Shown: piece by piece, positions 15,861-26,229 of the stretch
Layout of the letters: every line of letters begins with the position of its first letter
Position numbering within the stretch: position 1 is the stretch's first letter
NCBI GenBank assembly: GCA_036258055.1
Contig: DATAEK010000084.1
Coordinates: 1 to 42,605 of the forward strand
From: DATAEK01 sp036258055
Lineage (GTDB): Bacteria > Acidobacteriota > Vicinamibacteria > Vicinamibacterales > 2-12-FULL-66-21
Length of the DNA: 42,605 nucleotides
Direction: 5' to 3'
Notes under the pieces: model-generated
Told to the model about the DNA's origin: nothing
What the model saw: the letters and a program-made list of their open reading frames with translations, nothing else
Databases searched by the model: none
Program-made: the position numbers and the translations under genes

Positions 15861-18280
15861 ATGTCCGAAACCCCGGCCTCCATTCTGTTCGTGGTCAGCG
15901 ACGACAGCCTGACAGCGCGTCTGCGCGGCTGCCTGTCGACCCGTCCGTGGAGGCTTACCTGGGCTCCGCAAGCCGGGGAGGCCCTGACCGAAGCGTCGAC
16001 CGGACGCTTCGACGCAATCGTCGTCGGCGGGTCGCAGTTGAGCGCCGCTGACGTGGATCTCGTGCGGCGCTTGAAGGCGCGCGCGGCTGACAGCGAGGTC
16101 ATCGTGACGGCCACCGCCGGCGTCGTCGACGGCGCCATCGTGGCCGATCTGATGGCGCTGGCGCGACTCGTACAGCCGTTCGAGGTCGATCCGTTTCTCG
16201 GCGCCGTTGCCCGCGGGATCGAGCCTCGTGAGACGACGGCGCGGCATCGCCGCCTCCTGTGGGAGCTCCAGATCGTCAACGAGATCTCGCAGGCAATTGG
16301 CCGCTCGCTCGAGCTCGACGAGGTGCTCGCCGGCGCACTGCAGCGGCTGATTCCGGCGCTCGACGCAGTCAGCGGGTCCGTCCGACTGCGCAACGATCTG
16401 ACGGGGCGCTTCGACATCGCTTCCGAGACTGGCGCAGCGCCCGTCAGGGAGATGTGGGAACGCGGCGGGGCAGCCGTGTTGCGGCCGAGCGATCTCGTCA
16501 TCGCGAGCCGGAACCCGTTCATCGTCGAGGATCTCGCGCGACACGTGCCGGAGACGATGGCGGAGACGCTGCCGCTTCGCAGCTGCATCAGTGTTCCGAT
16601 GCTGCTGAAGGACGAGCTCGTCGGCACCCTGAGCGTCGGTGCGAGCGAGCCGTTCCGCTTCGATATCGCCGACGAGCGGCTGCTGACGATCATCGCCGGC
16701 CTGATGACCACGGCGGTGCAGAACGCGCGGCTGCACGGCAAGGTTCGCCGCGGCAAACGCGAGTGGGAGCAGACCTTCGACGCGATCAGCGACCCGATTG
16801 CCGTGTTCGACGGACACGGCGTGCTGCTGCGCGGCAACGCCGCTCTGGCGGCGCTGCTCGACAAGCCGGTCACGGAATTGCGCCACCTGGTATGCCGCGA
16901 CATCGGCTTCTGCGGAGGGTCGGGTCCGGACTGCGCGGTCGCGCAAGCGCTCGCACTCGGGACGTCCATTCGCGCGGAAGTGACACTCCCTGACGGGCAC
17001 ATCTTCTCGGTCAACACGTTTCCGATCGCGGGCGAGACCGGCGGCGCGTCGGTTGTGCAAGTTGCAAAGAACGTTACTGAGGAAATCCGATCGGCGCGGC
17101 GGCTCCTGCACATGAGCGAGGAGCTCGGTCGCGCCAACGCCAGGTTGACGACGACGCTCGAGCAGCTGAAGTCCACGCAGGCGCAGCTGCTCCAGGCGGA
17201 AAAACTGTCAGCCATCGGCCAGCTCGTGGCGGGCGTGGCGCACGAGTTGAACAATCCGCTGACGAGCGTCATCGGTTACGCCCAGCTTCTCGAGGAAGAG
17301 CTCCTCGAGTCTCAGGACTCGGTCTCGGCCCGGCCGGCCGCGCAGCTGGCGCACGATCTCCGCCGCATCGCCGAGGAATCGGAGCGGGCCGCGCGTATCG
17401 TCCGCAACCTGCTCGCCTTCGCGCGCCGGCAGACCGCCGCGCGCGCGCCGCAGGACGTCGCCGACATCGCCAACCGGGTGCTGTCCCTGCGGACCTACGA
17501 GTTCCGCCTGAACGCCGTCGATCTGCGCACGGAGTTCGAGGCAAACCTGCCGCCGCTGGTCGCGGACGCCACGCAGATCCAGCAGGCGCTGCTGAATCTG
17601 ATTCTCAACGCGGAGCAGGCGATGCGCGGGCGGATGCCGAAGCGGCTCACGGTCCAGGCCCGGCTCGACCAGACAGCGGACGCTATCGAGCTGTCGGTCG
17701 CCGACAGCGGGCACGGCATCGATCACGCGAATCTCTCGCGCATCTTCGATCCCTTCTTCACGACGCGTGACGTGGGCGAAGGAACCGGCCTGGGGCTCAG
17801 CATCTGTTACGGGATCGTCCGCGATCACGGCGGACAGATCATCGTCGAGAGCAAGGTTCAGGTCGGGACAACGTTTTCGATTCTCCTGCCCGCACGAGTG
17901 GAGTCGCCCGCGCCGAATGGCGAGGAGGTGCTGGTCGTGCACGCCGACACGGGCGAGCGCGACTTCCTGGCGGCGGCGTTGACGGGTTGGGGATATGCGG
18001 TGGCCGTGGCCGGGCGCTCCGACGAAGCGCTGGTGCGCTACCGGCGAGGTGCAGTCCAGGCGCTGTTCCTCGATCGCGCTGTGCTTGGAACAGATCTGGC
18101 GGGGTGGTCGGCCGCGCGCGCTGCCGACACCCGGCGTGTGCCCCTCATTCTGATGTCGATGAGCGGCGACGACGGTGACATCGAACGGTTCGGGCGGGAA
18201 CAGGCGAGCGCGATTTTGGCGCCGCCATTTCAATTGCGGGCGCTGCGTTCGGCCGCCCGCGCGGTTTCGAAGGAGTACGT

Positions 18281-18284
<4 letters not shown>
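15861..18284 (+). CDS. Sensor histidine kinase with GAF, PAS and degenerate receiver domains
   Basis: 807 residues, no membrane segments, so probably cytosolic. Order: receiver-like domain without a phosphoacceptor Asp (1-105; GG in its place), GAF domain (about 135-295), PAS domain (about 300-415) with three cysteines in the pattern C-x6-C-x6-C, coiled linker, HisKA with His461 in HELNNPL, HATPase_c (N-box NLILNAEQ, DSGHGID, GEGTGLGLSI), and a second receiver-like domain (about 685-800) that keeps LFLD but has lost the conserved Lys. The gene overlaps the following NtrC-type regulator by 4 nt (ATGA), so these two are a cognate pair. Signal unknown; the PAS cysteines might bind metal or sense redox state (inference). 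Confidence 0.93.
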
Positions 18285-19738
<1,454 letters not shown>

Positions 19739-19744
19739 AGAAGC

Positions 19745-19793
19745 GAGACGTTTCGGACTCCGTCGGATTCTCCCGACGACGCTGAGGCGTCTC
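19745..19793 (+). terminator. Nested stem-loop between regulator and HD-GYP gene
   Basis: Outer arms GAGACG (19745-19750) and CGTCTC (19788-19793) enclose an inner hairpin CGTCGG/CCGACG (19761-19778, 6-nt loop), 6 bp after the regulator stop. There is no clear U-run, so it may be a weak terminator or an RNA-stability structure. Confidence 0.3.
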
Positions 19794-19840
19794 TTCGTTC
19801 GTAAACGATAGTGTGCGCGTGTGGTGCCGCTGCGGCGCGG

Positions 19841-19856
19841 TGGCACCCACGGTGCC
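19841..19856 (+). promoter_or_regulatory. Possible sigma-54 promoter of the HD-GYP gene
   Basis: TGGCACCCACGGTGCC has a good -24 element and the GG-10-GC spacing, but the -12 part (GTGCC) is weak. It is also a perfect palindrome (GGCACC/GGTGCC), so an operator or hairpin is an alternative reading. GACGTTTC lies about 95 bp upstream (19747). Confidence 0.3.
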
Positions 19857-19919
19857 GATTTTCGGATACCGGCCAGTTCCGTCGATAGCGCTGGCTGAAA
19901 GTCGTAACAAGGTCAAGGC

Positions 19920-20990
19920 ATGCAGCCAGCGGATCTCTATCCTGCGTCATCGATCGTTCCCAGGCCCGAAGACCCATCAGCGCGATCAATTCTCGTCGTG
20001 GACGACGCGGAGAGCGTCCGGAATCTCATGAGCCGCTGGCTCGAGTCGGGCGGCTACACCGTCGCTACAGCGAGCACAGCGGAAGAAGCGCTGGATCTGA
20101 TGGAGGCGGGGCCGTCGGCCGTGGCGCTCTGCGACATCAGATTACCCGGGCACGACGGACTCTGGCTCGCTGACCGCATCCGGCACGCGTTTCCCGAGAC
20201 GGCCGTCATCGTGGCGAGCGGCGTGCAGGACGTCGGATCCATCCCGAACATGCCGCTCGGCGTCGTGGACTTCCTGATGAAGCCGTTCGGCCGCGACCGT
20301 CTGCGGGAGGCCGTCTGGCGAGGCATGGAGTGGCACACGGCCGCCTTCGATTCGCGCCGGCTACAAGAGACGCTCGAGCGTGACGTACGGGTGCGTCAGG
20401 CGCGGCTCGCAGACGCTATTGCCACGCTGCAGCTGGACTCGGATCGAGCCCTCGAGGCGATGCTCTCAGTGCTGACCCTCAGCTGTCACGATTCCTACGC
20501 GCATGCGTACCGTGTAGCGACTCTCGCCGTTCGCACCGCCAAGGAGCTTGGCCTGGGTGCCGGCGATGTCACGACGATTCAACGAGGGGCGCTGCTGCAC
20601 GACTTCGGCAAGCTGGCGATGCCGGAATCGTTGCTGCGCAAACCCGCACCCCTGAGCGATCTCGAGCGCCGGCTCATCCGGCAGCATCCGACGGTCGCGT
20701 ACGAGCTCATCGCGGGTCTGCCATATCTTCAGGACGCGGCCGTCATCGTGCGCGATGCCCAGGAACGGGTCGACGGCCTTGGCTACCCGCAAGGCTCGCG
20801 TGGTGACGAGGTGTCGATCGCCGCGCGCATCGTGTGCGTGGCTGACGCCTACGACACCATGACGCGCCCGAGGAGCTATCGTGAGGCCATCTCCCCGTCG
20901 GAAGCGATCCGCGAGCTCGAACGCTGCGCCGGCAGTCAGTTCGACCGGCGGGTCGTCGAGGCGTTCGCCCGCGTGATGGCGACCTCCTAG
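19920..20990 (+). CDS. Response regulator with HD-GYP-like output domain
   Basis: 356 residues: receiver domain (ILVVDDAESVR, Asp in CDIRLPGHDG, K in LMKPFG; about 24-140), coiled linker and an HD-GYP-like domain (about 175-350). HD-GYP proteins hydrolyse cyclic-di-GMP. HxxR, HDFGKLAMPE, QHP and DGLGYP are present, but the usual HHExxDGxGYP reads AQERVDGLGYP: two metal-binding histidines are replaced by Ala280 and Gln281. Catalysis is therefore doubtful; the domain could bind c-di-GMP or work with an altered metal site. The gene follows the kinase/regulator pair and probably belongs to the same pathway. Confidence 0.88.
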   Translation: MQPADLYPASSIVPRPEDPSARSILVVDDAESVRNLMSRWLESGGYTVATASTAEEALDLMEAGPSAVALCDIRLPGHDGLWLADRIRHAFPETAVIVASGVQDVGSIPNMPLGVVDFLMKPFGRDRLREAVWRGMEWHTAAFDSRRLQETLERDVRVRQARLADAIATLQLDSDRALEAMLSVLTLSCHDSYAHAYRVATLAVRTAKELGLGAGDVTTIQRGALLHDFGKLAMPESLLRKPAPLSDLERRLIRQHPTVAYELIAGLPYLQDAAVIVRDAQERVDGLGYPQGSRGDEVSIAARIVCVADAYDTMTRPRSYREAISPSEAIRELERCAGSQFDRRVVEAFARVMATS

Positions 20991-21068
20991 AACACCTTCC
21001 GTCTCGCGTCCAGGGTGCGCGACTCACCGCCAAGAAAGCCGCGCACAGGGTTTTCCTTCGTAGTTCGA

Positions 21069-21098
21069 TTGACTTCGGTCCATTCGTGTCTGTACGAT
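21069..21098 (+). promoter_or_regulatory. Sigma-70-type promoter for pckA
   Basis: TTGACT (21069-21074), 18-bp spacer, TACGAT (21093-21098). The start near 21105 leaves a leader of about 50 nt with AGGAG before the pckA ATG. Confidence 0.45.
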
Positions 21099-21155
21099 CC
21101 CACGCCTGAATCGGCCAATGAACCACCTGCCAGTTCACTTCACGCGAGGAGAAGG

Positions 21156-22754
21156 ATGGCGCAGGCGCAGCAGCACGGCAGACTCGACGTGGAGGGCATG
21201 ACGAATGTCGCCCGCGTCCACTGGAACCTGAGCGTCCCGGCCTTGTACGAAGAAGCCGTCCGCCGGCGCGAGGGTGTCATTGCCGCGGACGGACCGCTCG
21301 TCTGCCGCACGGGCCAGCACACCGGCCGTTCTCCCAACGACAAGTTCATCGTTCGCGAGCCGTCGAGCCAGGATCGCGTGTGGTGGAGCAAGGTGAATCG
21401 ACCGATCGATCCGTCGCATTTCGACGCCTTGCATCAGCGCATGCTGACCTACATCGAGGGGCGTGAGATTTTCGTGCAGGACTGTTACGCCGGAGCGGAT
21501 CCCTCGTATCGCCTCGCGGTGCGCGTCATCACCGAACAGGCCTGGCACAGCCTCTTCGCGAAACACATCTTCATCGGGGTCCCGGGTGCCGTCGACAGAC
21601 CTGCGCATGCGCCGGATTTCACCGTCATCGACATGCCCGGCCTGCGCGCCGACCCGGCGCATCACGGCACGAACTCCGACGTGTTCATCCTGCTCAATTT
21701 TGCGAGCAAGCTGGTGCTGATTGGCGGCACGAGCTACGCGGGGGAAATCAAGAAATCGATTTTCACTGTGATGAACTACCTGCTGCCGCTTCGAAACGTG
21801 CTGTCGATGCACTGTTCGGCCAACGTCGGCTCGCAGGATGACGTCGCGCTCTTTTTCGGCCTGTCCGGCACGGGAAAGACGACGCTGTCGAGCGATTCCG
21901 AGCGCCGGCTGATCGGCGACGACGAGCACGGGTGGAGCGAGGACGGTGTGTTCAACATCGAGGGCGGTTGCTACGCGAAGATGATTCGCCTCTCGGCTTC
22001 AGCCGAACCGCAGATCTACGCGACCACGCGGCGGTTCGGCACGGTCCTCGAGAACGTCAGGATGGACGCCGCCACGCGGATGCTGGACCTGGACGACGAC
22101 TCGCTGACCGAGAACTCGCGCGGCGCGTATCCGCTCGACTTCATCGACCGCTCCGTCGAGGGAGGCCAGGGAGGACATCCGCGGAACATCGTGATGCTGA
22201 CGGCGGATGCGTTCGGCGTGTTGCCGCCCCTGGCGCGCCTCTCGCCGGCCGCCGCGATGTACCACTTTCTCTCCGGCTACACCGCCAAGGTCGCGGGCAC
22301 GGAACGCGGCGTGACCGAGCCGAAGGCGACCTTCAGCACCTGCTTCGGGGCGCCGTTCATGGTGCTCCATCCCACGGTGTACGCGAATTTCCTCGGCAGG
22401 CGTATCGCGCGCCACGACGTCCGGGTGTGGCTGGTGAACACGGGGTGGAGCGGCGGCCCGTACGGCGTGGGATCGCGCATGGCTATCGGACATACGCGGG
22501 CGATGATTCACGCCGCGCTTCACGGGGCCCTCGACCACGCGCAGTACGTGACGCATCCGGTCTTCAACCTCGACGTCCCGCAGTCCTGTCCGGGTGTGCC
22601 GGCCGAGGTGCTCAATCCGCGGAACACCTGGAAGGATCCGGCGGCCTACGACGATCAGGCCGCGCGGCTCGCGCACATGTTTGCCGAGAATTTCAAGACG
22701 TTCGAGGGCGAGGTTGCCCCGGACATCAGGTCGGCGGGGCCGAGACCCGCGTGA
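21156..22754 (+). CDS. pckA: Phosphoenolpyruvate carboxykinase (ATP)
   Basis: A 532-residue ATP-dependent PEPCK that converts oxaloacetate plus ATP to PEP, CO2 and ADP, the first step of gluconeogenesis. RTGQHTGRSPNDKF (substrate region), the kinase loop GLSGTGKT (235-242), the metal-binding IGDDEHGW that follows, and NTGWSGGPYG near the C-terminus are all present. Length is normal. ATG 21156 is chosen because AGGAG precedes it and the extra upstream in-frame residues are not family-like. The stop overlaps the GTG of gatB (GTGA), implying coupled translation with an aminoacyl-tRNA maturation gene, an unusual pairing. Confidence 0.97.
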   Translation: MAQAQQHGRLDVEGMTNVARVHWNLSVPALYEEAVRRREGVIAADGPLVCRTGQHTGRSPNDKFIVREPSSQDRVWWSKVNRPIDPSHFDALHQRMLTYIEGREIFVQDCYAGADPSYRLAVRVITEQAWHSLFAKHIFIGVPGAVDRPAHAPDFTVIDMPGLRADPAHHGTNSDVFILLNFASKLVLIGGTSYAGEIKKSIFTVMNYLLPLRNVLSMHCSANVGSQDDVALFFGLSGTGKTTLSSDSERRLIGDDEHGWSEDGVFNIEGGCYAKMIRLSASAEPQIYATTRRFGTVLENVRMDAATRMLDLDDDSLTENSRGAYPLDFIDRSVEGGQGGHPRNIVMLTADAFGVLPPLARLSPAAAMYHFLSGYTAKVAGTERGVTEPKATFSTCFGAPFMVLHPTVYANFLGRRIARHDVRVWLVNTGWSGGPYGVGSRMAIGHTRAMIHAALHGALDHAQYVTHPVFNLDVPQSCPGVPAEVLNPRNTWKDPAAYDDQAARLAHMFAENFKTFEGEVAPDIRSAGPRPA

Positions 22755-24205
22755 CGACGGTGGCGGCGTTCGAGCCGGTCATCGGCCTGGAGATCCACGC
22801 CCAGCTCCTGACCGAGACGAAGATCTTCTGCGGCTGCAGCACCGCGTTCGGCGCCTCTCCGAACACGAACATCTGCCCGGTCTGTCTTGGCCTGCCGGGC
22901 GCTCTGCCTGTCCTGAACCGCCGGGCCGTGGAATTCGCCGTGCGCGCCGCGCATGCGCTGGGATGCACGGTACAGCCGTGGTCGGTTTTCGCGCGAAAGA
23001 ACTACTTCTATCCGGATCTTCCCAAGGGCTACCAGATCTCGCAGTACGAGCAGCCGGTCGCGACCGCCGGAGCGGTCGAGTACGAGAGCGGCGGCAACAG
23101 CCGCCGTGTCGGCATCGTCCGCGTGCACCTCGAAGAGGACGCCGGGAAGTCGCTGCACGAAGGGTTTGCCGACTCGAACACGCGCACCTATCTGGATTTC
23201 AATCGCAGCGGCGTGCCGCTCATCGAGATCGTCACGGAGCCCGACCTTCGATCTGCGGCCGACGCCGGTGACTTCTTCAGCCGCCTGCGGTCGATCCTCG
23301 TCGCGATCGGCGTCAACGACGGCAACATGGAGGAGGGAAGTCTTCGTTGTGACGCCAACGTCTCGGTCCGGCCGCTCGGGACGTCGGCCCTCGGCGTGAA
23401 GACCGAAGTCAAGAACCTCAACTCGTTCCGCTACGTGCAGCGTGCCCTCGAATACGAAATCTCGCGCCAGATCGGCGTGGTCAGCGAGGGAGGCCGTGTG
23501 GTTCAGGAGACGCGGCTGTGGGATTCCGGGGCCGGCAGGACCGTGTCGATGCGGAGCAAAGAGGAAGCGCACGATTACCGGTACTTTCCCGAGCCCGATC
23601 TGCCGCCGCTCGAGATTGCTCCCGAGTGGATCGAAGAGATCCGGGGGTCGCTCCCTGAGCTACCCGACGCTCGCCGCCGCCGATTCATCGACCAGTACGG
23701 GCTTCCGGCGTACGACGCCGCGGTGCTCACACAGTCCCCTGAGGTCGCCGCCTATTTCGAGGCGACGGCGGCCGCGGCGAAGAACGCGAAGGCGGCCAGC
23801 AACTGGATCATGGGAGACGTGACGCGGAAGATGAACGAGCTCGGCGTCGAAATCAGTGACGTGCCGCTGACGCCGGAGGCGCTGGCCGGCTTGATCGGGC
23901 TGATAGACTCGGGCACGATCAGCGGGCCGATCGCCAAGGACGTGTTCGAGAAGATGTACACGACTGGGCGCCCCGCGGCGGAGATCGTCGCCGCCGAAGG
24001 GCTGGCGCGGATCGACGACGAAGCGGCGATCGAAGCCGTCGTCCGTGATGTGGTGGCGGCCAATCCCGGTCCCGTCGCACAGTACCGTGCCGGCAAGCAG
24101 CAGACGTTCGGCTTTCTCGTCGGCCAGACCATCAAGGCGATGAAGGGGAAGGCGAACCCGGCGCTCGTCAACCAATTGATGCGGCGGATTCTCGACGAAC
24201 AGTGA
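22751..24205 (+). CDS. gatB: Asp-tRNA(Asn)/Glu-tRNA(Gln) amidotransferase subunit B
   Basis: A 484-residue GatB, the kinase/tRNA-binding subunit of the GatCAB complex that converts misacylated Glu-tRNA(Gln) or Asp-tRNA(Asn) to the correct forms. The N-terminus reads VIGLEIHAQL; a zinc site is formed by CGCS and CPVCLG; DLPKGYQISQ, EEGSLRCDANVS and EVKNLNSF follow. The C-terminal YqeY-like tail domain ends ANPALVNQLMRRIL. GTG 22751 overlaps the pckA stop; a second in-frame GTG at 22760 is also possible. gatA and gatC are not in the window, so the complex is encoded at split loci. Confidence 0.97.
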   Translation: MTTVAAFEPVIGLEIHAQLLTETKIFCGCSTAFGASPNTNICPVCLGLPGALPVLNRRAVEFAVRAAHALGCTVQPWSVFARKNYFYPDLPKGYQISQYEQPVATAGAVEYESGGNSRRVGIVRVHLEEDAGKSLHEGFADSNTRTYLDFNRSGVPLIEIVTEPDLRSAADAGDFFSRLRSILVAIGVNDGNMEEGSLRCDANVSVRPLGTSALGVKTEVKNLNSFRYVQRALEYEISRQIGVVSEGGRVVQETRLWDSGAGRTVSMRSKEEAHDYRYFPEPDLPPLEIAPEWIEEIRGSLPELPDARRRRFIDQYGLPAYDAAVLTQSPEVAAYFEATAAAAKNAKAASNWIMGDVTRKMNELGVEISDVPLTPEALAGLIGLIDSGTISGPIAKDVFEKMYTTGRPAAEIVAAEGLARIDDEAAIEAVVRDVVAANPGPVAQYRAGKQQTFGFLVGQTIKAMKGKANPALVNQLMRRILDEQ

Positions 24206-24248
24206 GGCACGAGTCGGTGGTTTCTGTGGTTTTTCGGCGGATGGCGCA

Positions 24249-24920
24249 TTGATCGAAGCCAACCAGATCTCGAAGGTCTACAGCCGCGGCGTTTACGCGC
24301 TGCGCAACCTCTCGCTTCGTGTGGACAAGGGCGAGTTCGTGTTCCTGACCGGCCCGAGCGGCGCCGGCAAATCCACGCTGCTTCGGCTGCTGCTGCGGCA
24401 AGATGTGCCAAGCGAAGGGGAACTGCTCGTCGGCGGCCGTAATCTCGCGACGCTCACACTCAATCAGGTCCAGGCATATCGCCGATCCCTGGGCTTCGTG
24501 TTCCAGGATTTCAAGCTGCTGCCGAACAAGACGGTTCTCGAGAACGTCGCGTTCGTGCCGCGGGTCCTGGGAATGCCCTTGACGCAGCAACAGCGGCGGA
24601 CGTTTCAGGTCCTGAAGTGGGTGGGCCTTCAGCACCGGATGAATGCTTTTCCGCTCGAGCTGTCGGGCGGCGAGCAGCAGCGAATCGCGATCGCCCGCGC
24701 TCTCGTCAACGACCCGGTGATCATTCTGGCCGACGAGCCAACCGGGAACCTCGATCCCGATCTGTCGCTCGAGATCATGAATCTCTTTCGCGAAATCAAC
24801 GCTCGCGGAACGACGGTCATCGTCGCGACGCACGATCGCGAGCTCATCCGGCGGGTCGGCCGCCGCGCTCTCACGCTCGACCACGGTCACGTTGTCGAAG
24901 TCGCCCAGGAGCGCGCGTGA
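24249..24920 (+). CDS. ftsE: Cell division ATP-binding protein FtsE
   Basis: A 223-residue ABC-type ATPase that pairs with FtsX to control septal peptidoglycan hydrolases. Walker A GPSGAGKS (35-42), FVFQDFKLLP at the Q-loop, signature LSGGEQQR, Walker B IILADEPTGNLDP and the H-loop ATHDRE are intact. The start is TTG at 24249 (the family begins MI-); an ATG 8 nt upstream is followed by a stop. It overlaps ftsX by 4 nt (GTGA). Confidence 0.95.
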   Translation: MIEANQISKVYSRGVYALRNLSLRVDKGEFVFLTGPSGAGKSTLLRLLLRQDVPSEGELLVGGRNLATLTLNQVQAYRRSLGFVFQDFKLLPNKTVLENVAFVPRVLGMPLTQQQRRTFQVLKWVGLQHRMNAFPLELSGGEQQRIAIARALVNDPVIILADEPTGNLDPDLSLEIMNLFREINARGTTVIVATHDRELIRRVGRRALTLDHGHVVEVAQERA

Positions 24921-25807
24921 GGGCGCTCAAGTATGCGTTCATCGAGGCGGCAGAAAGCCTGTGGCGCGGCCGCCGCAGCGCGATCCTCGCGGTGCTGACG
25001 ATCGCCGCAGGCCTCTTCGTCCTCGGATTCTTCCTCGTCGTCCAGACGAACCTCCAGCGGGTCGTTGCGCGCTGGAGTGAAGCGGCTGAGCTGTCGGTTT
25101 ACCTCGCCGACGACGTCTCGAAGGAACAGTTGCAGAGCATCGGCGAACAGATCGACGGCAGCGGTCTCTCGGCTTCGCGTGAGTACGTGGCGAAGGCCGA
25201 CGCTGCCAAGCGCTTCCGGCAGGATTTCCCCGACCTCGCGGGCACGGCCGATCGACTCAATCGCAACCCGTTTCCGGCATCCTTCGAGGTCCGCCTCAAG
25301 CCAGAAGCCCGCGTATCCGATGTTGCGGTCGACAGGCTGGCAGAGACGCTCTCGAAAACGCGCGGCGTCGCCGACGTGCGGTACGACCGGCGTCTCCTCG
25401 GCAGATTGAATGCGGCGATCGGATTCGTCAGGGGTATCGGCCTCCTGATTGTGGCAATGCTGGCGCTCGCTGCGGCGCTGACGGTCGCGAACGTCGTGCG
25501 GCTTGCGGCCTACGCCAGGCGCGAGGAGATCGAGATCATGCAACTCGTCGGGGCGCCTCTCGCGTACGTCAGGGGGCCGTTTGTCGCCGAGGGCGTTCTT
25601 CAAGGCGGCGTCGGAGCGCTGCTGGCCCTGGTGCTGCTGACGATTGTGTATTTCATCGGCAAGGCCCGCTACGGACGGATTGCGGCCGAGGCCCTGGGGC
25701 TTGGAAGCTTCTCGTTCCTTCCAGTCGAGCTATGGTTCCTGCTGCTCCTGGGCGGGATGTTGCTCGGCTGTCTGGGCGGGTTCGTGGTCGCTCGTGCAGT
25801 ACGATAA
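24917..25807 (+). CDS. ftsX: Cell division protein FtsX (permease-like)
   Basis: A 296-residue polytopic protein: a cytoplasmic N-terminus, TM1 (about 25-45), a periplasmic FtsX extracellular domain (about 50-165), then three C-terminal membrane segments. GTG 24917 overlaps the ftsE stop and has AGGAG 6 nt upstream. FtsEX couples ATP hydrolysis to activation of murein hydrolases at the septum. The gene ends inside a strong inverted repeat (25806-25843). Confidence 0.93.
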   Translation: MRALKYAFIEAAESLWRGRRSAILAVLTIAAGLFVLGFFLVVQTNLQRVVARWSEAAELSVYLADDVSKEQLQSIGEQIDGSGLSASREYVAKADAAKRFRQDFPDLAGTADRLNRNPFPASFEVRLKPEARVSDVAVDRLAETLSKTRGVADVRYDRRLLGRLNAAIGFVRGIGLLIVAMLALAAALTVANVVRLAAYARREEIEIMQLVGAPLAYVRGPFVAEGVLQGGVGALLALVLLTIVYFIGKARYGRIAAEALGLGSFSFLPVELWFLLLLGGMLLGCLGGFVVARAVR

Positions 25808-25843
25808 CGCGCGGGCCGGTTGACAGGGAATCCGGCGCGCGTT
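25806..25843 (+). terminator. Inverted repeat after ftsX, with -35 box in its loop
   Basis: AACGCGCG (25806-25813) plus CCGG (25816-25819) pair with CCGG (25832-25835) and CGCGCGTT (25836-25843); the 12-nt loop is 25820-25831. It could end ftsEX transcription, though the T-run is short. TTGACA of the following promoter lies exactly in the loop. Confidence 0.45.
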
Positions 25844-25849
25844 TACACT
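25820..25849 (+). promoter_or_regulatory. Sigma-70-type promoter for the 95-aa gene
   Basis: TTGACA (25820-25825), 18-bp spacer, TACACT (25844-25849). The -35 hexamer is in the loop of the inverted repeat described separately, so hairpin or operator control is possible. Confidence 0.5.
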
Positions 25850-25888
25850 CGTTCTACCCACCTGCACATGCCTTACGCGAGGAGTCGC

Positions 25889-26176
25889 ATGGGACGCGTC
25901 GTCAGCCCGACTGGGATTTCGAACGCAATTGCCCCTGTATCAACCGACTTCTACCGGCAAGAATTCCTGAAACATCGCCAATGCCTCGAAGCGCAGCGCG
26001 AATACTTCTCGGAGCGCGCGATTACTGACGCGGACGCGGCATTGGGACGTGTTCTCAATCAGCTCGAACAGATCTGTGCGATGGATGACGCCGATCGCCT
26101 GATTAGCGGGTTGCTGCGGAAGTTCAACGCCGTGACGGGACTGTCGGGCTGGTCGGATCCTTCTCACCGGCACTGA
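25889..26176 (+). CDS. Small hypothetical protein
   Basis: A 95-residue soluble, mostly helical protein of unrecognised family, with no signal peptide or membrane segment. GAGGAG precedes the chosen ATG by 4 nt; an ATG at 25868 is in frame but lacks a ribosome-binding site. The last four bases (CTGA, 26173-26176) could overlap a CTG start of the glycerate kinase gene. Function cannot be inferred. Confidence 0.6.
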   Translation: MGRVVSPTGISNAIAPVSTDFYRQEFLKHRQCLEAQREYFSERAITDADAALGRVLNQLEQICAMDDADRLISGLLRKFNAVTGLSGWSDPSHRH

Positions 26177-26229
26177 CCCTCACTCTCGAACGTCTTCGCC
26201 TCGATTTCGATCGCATCCTGCGCGGTGCA

